In this document: positions 4,903 to 8,106 of the stretch, one piece after another
Layout of the letters: every line of letters starts with the position of its first letter
Position numbering within the stretch: position 1 is the stretch's first letter
Source: Clostridia bacterium
Lineage (GTDB): Bacteria > Bacillota > Clostridia > Oscillospirales > Acutalibacteraceae
Reading direction: 5' to 3'
Length of the DNA: 8,106 bases
Assembly (NCBI GenBank): GCA_024404125.1
Contig: JAKSQL010000041.1
Coordinates: 1 to 8,106, forward strand
Position numbers and translations under genes: made by a program
Notes under the pieces: generated by a model
What the model saw: only the letters and a program-made list of their open reading frames with translations
Database searches by the model: none
Told to the model about the DNA's origin: nothing

Positions 4903-6996
4903 ATGATATTTGATATTAAAGACGGTGAATACCGTGTTAACGGAGCACCTGCCTTTTTGATGTCGGGCGAATTTCACTATTTTCGTGTGCCTAAGGAAGA
5001 TTGGAGAGTTCGCCTTGAACTGTTCCGTGAAATGAACGGTAACTGTGTGGCAACCTATGTTCCGTGGCGTATCCATGAGCCGACAGAGGGCAATATTATA
5101 TTTGGAGATATAGGCAGTCGCGACCTTGTTTCATTTCTTGAACTTTGCAAGGAAATGGATTTATCGGTAATTATCCGTCCGGGACCGCTTCAGTATTCGG
5201 AACTTGTTGACGACGGACTTCCCGCATGGTTGTTTGATTCATATCCTCAAATATGCGCACAAAGATGGAACGGCAAAAGAATACGTGTTCCGTCATATAA
5301 TCACCCCTTGTTCCTTGAAAAAGCAAGAAAATATTTTCGCGAATTTGCAAAAATAGTAAAACCTTATCTTCGTGCAAACGGCGGTCCTATATGTTTTGTT
5401 CAGGTCGATAACGAGGTTATGGGCGAGCAGATTTGGAAAAACACTATCGATTATAACAGAGAAACTTTCGGAATTGGCAAAGAAGACGGTCTTTATGCTA
5501 CGTGGCTGATTAAAAAGTACGGTAGCATAGATAAATTAAACAAAGCATATCAAAAAGATTTTTCCTCTTTTGCAGAGGTTTTCCCTGCAGAATGGAACGA
5601 GAAATCATCGGTAGGTGATTGTCGCAGTTGTAAGGATTATTTTGATTTCTATTTGTCTATGACAGGCGATTATCTTCGAACTCTAACCGAGTGGTTATAT
5701 GAAGATGGCATAAGGGAATATATTTGTCATAACAGTGCAAACAATTCTATGAACGGACTCTTTGATACTATCATTGAAAAGCAAGTTGATAATTTTTTAC
5801 TTGCTTCCGACCATTATTATAATTTGGACCAGTCTTGGAAGCAAAACAATCCTACACCGCAATCTGCTTTAAGAGTTTTCTTTTCTTGCGAACAACTTCG
5901 CAATATGGGAATGCCTGCAACGGCTATGGAACTTGCCGGTGGCTCGTGCAGTGATTTCCCGCCGATTTTATCCGAAGACCTTGAAGCGTGGTATTTCACT
6001 AATATCGCTATGGGACTTAAAGGATTTAATTTTTACATATATACGGGCGGTCCTAATTTTGAAAATAGCGGGCTTACCTGCGATATATATGATTTTAACG
6101 CATTAGTTCATGCGGACGGCACGGTTAATAAAACCTATAATGTAGCACAACGATTTTGCGAATTTTTGAAGCAAAACCCGTGGCTTGAATCGGCACATCG
6201 TAAAACTTCTGTAACGGTTGCTTATGAAAATGAGTGGTTCTGCAGTGAGTATTTCGGTTATGCTACACCGATAGGGCAACTCGATAGGATCAAAATGGTA
6301 CGTAACGGAATTCTGTATTCGCTTTTCGCTTCACAGTTTGCACCGGAAATGTCGGATATTTCTAAAAACATACCCGATATCAAAAAGCCCCTGATCCTTT
6401 GTGCTTCAGATGCAATGTCGAAGAAATCTCAGGAAAATGTTGTGGAGTTTTTGAAAAAGGGCGGCAACCTTTTGTTGTTTACAACCGTTCCAACTCTTGA
6501 CGAAAACTATAATCCCTGCACAATACTGAAAGATTATATTGGAATTGAATATGAGAAAGGCCCATATAAGAGGAGAACAGTTGTTTATAATGAAAACGGG
6601 CTTAAAACATATAATGTTTATATTACCGGTGTTTGTTCTGATAACTTTTCACTCGGAACGGATTTAGAAACCGGCGATTGTGTCATTACTGAAAAAACGG
6701 TAGGAAGTTCACACATTGTTTTTGCGGCACTCCAATATTATAAACTGACTGTATTTTCACAGGTTCAATTACTTTGCTCGTTGTTGGAAAGACTTGACAC
6801 CCAACCCACGCTTATTCATTCAAATCCGCATATATTCACATCGGTTTTGGAAGATGAAGAACATACGGCGGTATTCCTTATGAATTTATATTCGGGTGAA
6901 AACACAACTGATATTTGCGGTTGCGGTGTGGAAGAGAAAAACGTTGTTTTACACCCGATGGAAGTAAAAACCTTGATTTATCCGAAAAAATTGTAA
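4903..6996 (+). CDS. Beta-galactosidase-like glycoside hydrolase, GH35-like with GH42-like parts
   Basis: A 697-residue clan GH-A hydrolase, probably cytoplasmic because no signal peptide is seen, likely acting on beta-galactosides or related imported oligosaccharides. Residues 18-111 (FLMSGEFHYFRVP, TYVPWRIHEP, IIRPGP, GLPAWLF) are GH35-like. The acid/base candidate is E171 in QVDNE; the nucleophile candidate is E343 in TAMELAGG. GFNFYIYTGGPNF (374-386) again resembles GH35. Residues about 198-230 (WLIKKYGSIDKLNKAY, then FAEVFPAEW) resemble the insertion typical of GH42, and the 172-residue gap between the two Glu is GH42-like. Residues about 435-640 resemble the flavodoxin-like trimerisation domain of GH42 (LILCASDAMSKKSQ, FLKKGGNLLLF), followed by a small C-terminal beta domain. 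The start is the Met before IFDIKDGEYRV, with GGAGG (4891-4895) seven bases upstream; a Met at 4852 lacks a site. The substrate cannot be told from sequence alone. Confidence 0.85.
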   Translation: MIFDIKDGEYRVNGAPAFLMSGEFHYFRVPKEDWRVRLELFREMNGNCVATYVPWRIHEPTEGNIIFGDIGSRDLVSFLELCKEMDLSVIIRPGPLQYSELVDDGLPAWLFDSYPQICAQRWNGKRIRVPSYNHPLFLEKARKYFREFAKIVKPYLRANGGPICFVQVDNEVMGEQIWKNTIDYNRETFGIGKEDGLYATWLIKKYGSIDKLNKAYQKDFSSFAEVFPAEWNEKSSVGDCRSCKDYFDFYLSMTGDYLRTLTEWLYEDGIREYICHNSANNSMNGLFDTIIEKQVDNFLLASDHYYNLDQSWKQNNPTPQSALRVFFSCEQLRNMGMPATAMELAGGSCSDFPPILSEDLEAWYFTNIAMGLKGFNFYIYTGGPNFENSGLTCDIYDFNALVHADGTVNKTYNVAQRFCEFLKQNPWLESAHRKTSVTVAYENEWFCSEYFGYATPIGQLDRIKMVRNGILYSLFASQFAPEMSDISKNIPDIKKPLILCASDAMSKKSQENVVEFLKKGGNLLLFTTVPTLDENYNPCTILKDYIGIEYEKGPYKRRTVVYNENGLKTYNVYITGVCSDNFSLGTDLETGDCVITEKTVGSSHIVFAALQYYKLTVFSQVQLLCSLLERLDTQPTLIHSNPHIFTSVLEDEEHTAVFLMNLYSGENTTDICGCGVEEKNVVLHPMEVKTLIYPKKL

Positions 6997-7005
6997 AAAT
7001 TATGG

Positions 7006-7034
7006 TTGACAAATAAAAAAGTATGTGATATCAT
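7006..7034 (+). promoter_or_regulatory. Promoter of the lysine riboswitch transcript
   Basis: A perfect TTGACA (7006-7011), 17-base spacer and TATCAT (7029-7034) begin nine bases after the hydrolase stop. Transcription should start near 7041, a few bases before the aptamer. No terminator separates it from the hydrolase gene, so some read-through into the riboswitch is likely. Confidence 0.85.
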
Positions 7035-7044
7035 ACCGTTATAT

Positions 7045-7204
7045 TTGATAGAGGTGCAATAAACATCAGTAGCGCGAAATAAAGCACGGAAATGCTTCGC
7101 GTGAAAGGGGATATTGCCGAAACGGTTAAGTTGTTTCCGAAATTTTACCGTTGGGATACTGCAAAATATGTAATATACTGTCACTTTTAGTGGAGCGCTA
7201 TCTT
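7045..7204 (+). ncRNA. Lysine riboswitch (L box) aptamer
   Basis: Conserved L-box blocks occur in order: AGAGGTGC (7050-7057), AGTAGCGCG (7068-7076), GTGAAAGGGGA (7101-7111), TGCCGAAACGGT (7115-7126), ACCGTTGGG (7147-7155), ACTGTCACT (7177-7185), AGTGGAGCGCTATC (7189-7202). P1 is GATAG (7047-7051) with CTATC (7198-7202). Other helices visible are CGCGA/TCGCG (7073-7077 with 7097-7101), AACGGT/ACCGTT (7121-7126 with 7147-7152) and CACT/AGTG (7182-7185 with 7189-7192) closing the last arm. The length of about 160 bases is normal. It binds lysine and controls the following transporter gene. Confidence 0.95.
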
Positions 7205-7234
7205 GATATGCATTATATTTATGTTGTGTATTAA

Positions 7235-7271
7235 AAAGGTTGTGCTTTATTTAAAGTGCAACCTTTATTAT
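7235..7271 (+). terminator. Riboswitch expression-platform terminator
   Basis: A 14-bp stem with two G-U pairs (7235-7248 with 7253-7266, loop ATTT) is followed by a broken T-tract (ATTATTTTG). It lies between the aptamer and the start codon, so lysine binding is expected to favour termination. I could not identify the competing antiterminator helix. The T-tract runs almost into the ribosome binding site (GAAAGGA, 7275-7281). Confidence 0.82.
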
Positions 7272-7289
7272 TTTGAAAGGATGATTTTT

Positions 7290-8106
7290 ATGAAAAAAGT
7301 ATTGGCAATTGTGTTGGCGGCAGTTATTTGTCTTTCGTTCGCGGCTTGCGGCAAATCGGTTGAGCCCGAAAAAGACCTTGATAACGTTACTTCCGCAGGT
7401 GTGCTTAAAGTAGGTATGGAATGTGCATACGCACCTTTTAACTGGACGCAGAGTGACGATTCAAACGGTGCGGTTAAAATTAAGAATGCTGACGGTTATG
7501 CTAACGGTTATGACGTTCAGATAGCGAACAAAATCGCAAAAGCACTCGGTGTTAAACTTGAAGTATATGCTTACGAGTGGGATGCTCTTGTTCCTGCGGT
7601 TGAATCGGGAAATCTTGACTGTGTAATAGCAGGCATGAGTCCTACAGAGGAAAGAAAAGAAACGGTTGACTTTACCTCAAATTACTATGTATCAAATCTT
7701 GTTATAATAGTTAACAAAGAGAGTAAGTATGCCACCGCAAAAACTCTTGCAGAGTTTGAAGGCGCTAAGATTAACGCACAGGACGGTACTTTCCACGCGG
7801 ATGCGGTAAAGCAAATCAAAAACGTACAAAGCAGTGTGATGAAAGACTTTACTATGCTTTATACTGCTCTTACCGCAAACACCATTGACGGTTATATTGC
7901 CGAGGAACCGACTGCGTTTGCGCTTTGTTCCGCTAACGATAACATAACCTATGCGGCACTAGTAAATAACGATACCGGATTTACCTGCGATGAGGGTGAT
8001 ACCGCTATTGCCGTTGCAATAAGAAAGGGCTCTTCACTTAACAAGAAAGTTTCTGCGGTTATTGACGGTATATCCGATTCTGATAAGAGCGAACTTATGA
8101 AGGAAA
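7290..8106 (+). CDS. Amino-acid ABC transporter substrate-binding lipoprotein, probably for lysine, cut off at right edge
   Basis: The frame is open from the ATG at 7290 to the window end (272 codons, no stop). It encodes an extracellular solute-binding protein of the polar amino-acid family (SBP type 3), anchored as a lipoprotein. Residues 1-20 are a lipoprotein signal peptide: KK, a hydrophobic stretch, then FAAC with the modified Cys20. The mature part shows VLKVGMECAYAPFNW (38-52), GYANGYDVQIANKIAKALG (69-87), WDALVPAVESGNLDCVIAGMSPTEERKETVDFTSNYY (97-133), with the ligand-gripping Arg at 122, and GYIAEEPTA (201-209). The family usually has 260-290 residues, so only a few are probably missing. 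The permease and ATPase genes would be expected next. Lysine (or a broader cationic) specificity is inferred from the riboswitch. The ribosome binding site is GAAAGGA (7275-7281), eight bases before the ATG. Confidence 0.95.
   Translation, partial: MKKVLAIVLAAVICLSFAACGKSVEPEKDLDNVTSAGVLKVGMECAYAPFNWTQSDDSNGAVKIKNADGYANGYDVQIANKIAKALGVKLEVYAYEWDALVPAVESGNLDCVIAGMSPTEERKETVDFTSNYYVSNLVIIVNKESKYATAKTLAEFEGAKINAQDGTFHADAVKQIKNVQSSVMKDFTMLYTALTANTIDGYIAEEPTAFALCSANDNITYAALVNNDTGFTCDEGDTAIAVAIRKGSSLNKKVSAVIDGISDSDKSELMKE

Noticed and set aside
4834..5076. Open frame of 80 codons on the minus strand upstream of and inside the hydrolase gene
   Set aside because: It overlaps conserved GH35-like codons, and its product has no recognisable features.
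6978..7184. Open frame of 68 codons on the minus strand
   Set aside because: It runs antisense through the lysine riboswitch promoter and aptamer, whose conserved blocks explain the sequence; no ribosome binding site or family resemblance.

Overview
The window looks like a chromosomal segment of an anaerobic Firmicute of the class Clostridia, probably an Oscillospiraceae/Ruminococcaceae-type gut bacterium. The reasons are pyruvate phosphate dikinase, a vitamin ECF transporter S component beside a type III pantothenate kinase, the compact rpsF-ssb-rpsR operon, strong AGGAGG ribosome binding sites, near-consensus sigma-A promoters and a lysine riboswitch. The lineage is inferred from gene content and style, not from a database search.

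Layout. The minus-strand half (1-3395) holds the 5' two thirds of ppdK, which runs off the left edge, with an extended -10 promoter and a hairpin leader. Next comes a small membrane protein of the ECF S-component type with a terminator right after its stop, and then coaX. The roughly 150 bases between coaX and the S-component gene form a large imperfect inverted repeat enclosing two hairpins, a possible structured RNA. Back-to-back promoters around 3428-3501 separate this half from the plus-strand half. The plus strand carries rpsF-ssb-rpsR (3591-4598), closed by a strong terminator at 4667-4697. A 697-residue intracellular beta-galactosidase-like glycoside hydrolase (4903-6996) follows. At the right end a promoter, a lysine riboswitch and its terminator (7006-7271) precede a lipoprotein amino-acid binding protein (7290 to the edge), whose frame stays open to the end of the window.

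Function. CoaX and the S component plausibly work together: uptake of pantothenate, then its phosphorylation for coenzyme A. The ribosomal operon joins S6 and S18, which bind each other on the 30S subunit, with SSB. Its leader can pair with the rpsF Shine-Dalgarno sequence, as expected for translational feedback. The riboswitch predicts that the binding protein serves lysine uptake and is shut off when lysine is plentiful. The hydrolase has GH35-like sequence around the active site but a GH42-like insertion and a GH42-like third domain.

No CRISPR array, tRNA, rRNA, insertion sequence or prophage gene was seen. The least explained parts are the coaX/S-component intergenic RNA-like structure and the mixed-architecture hydrolase.
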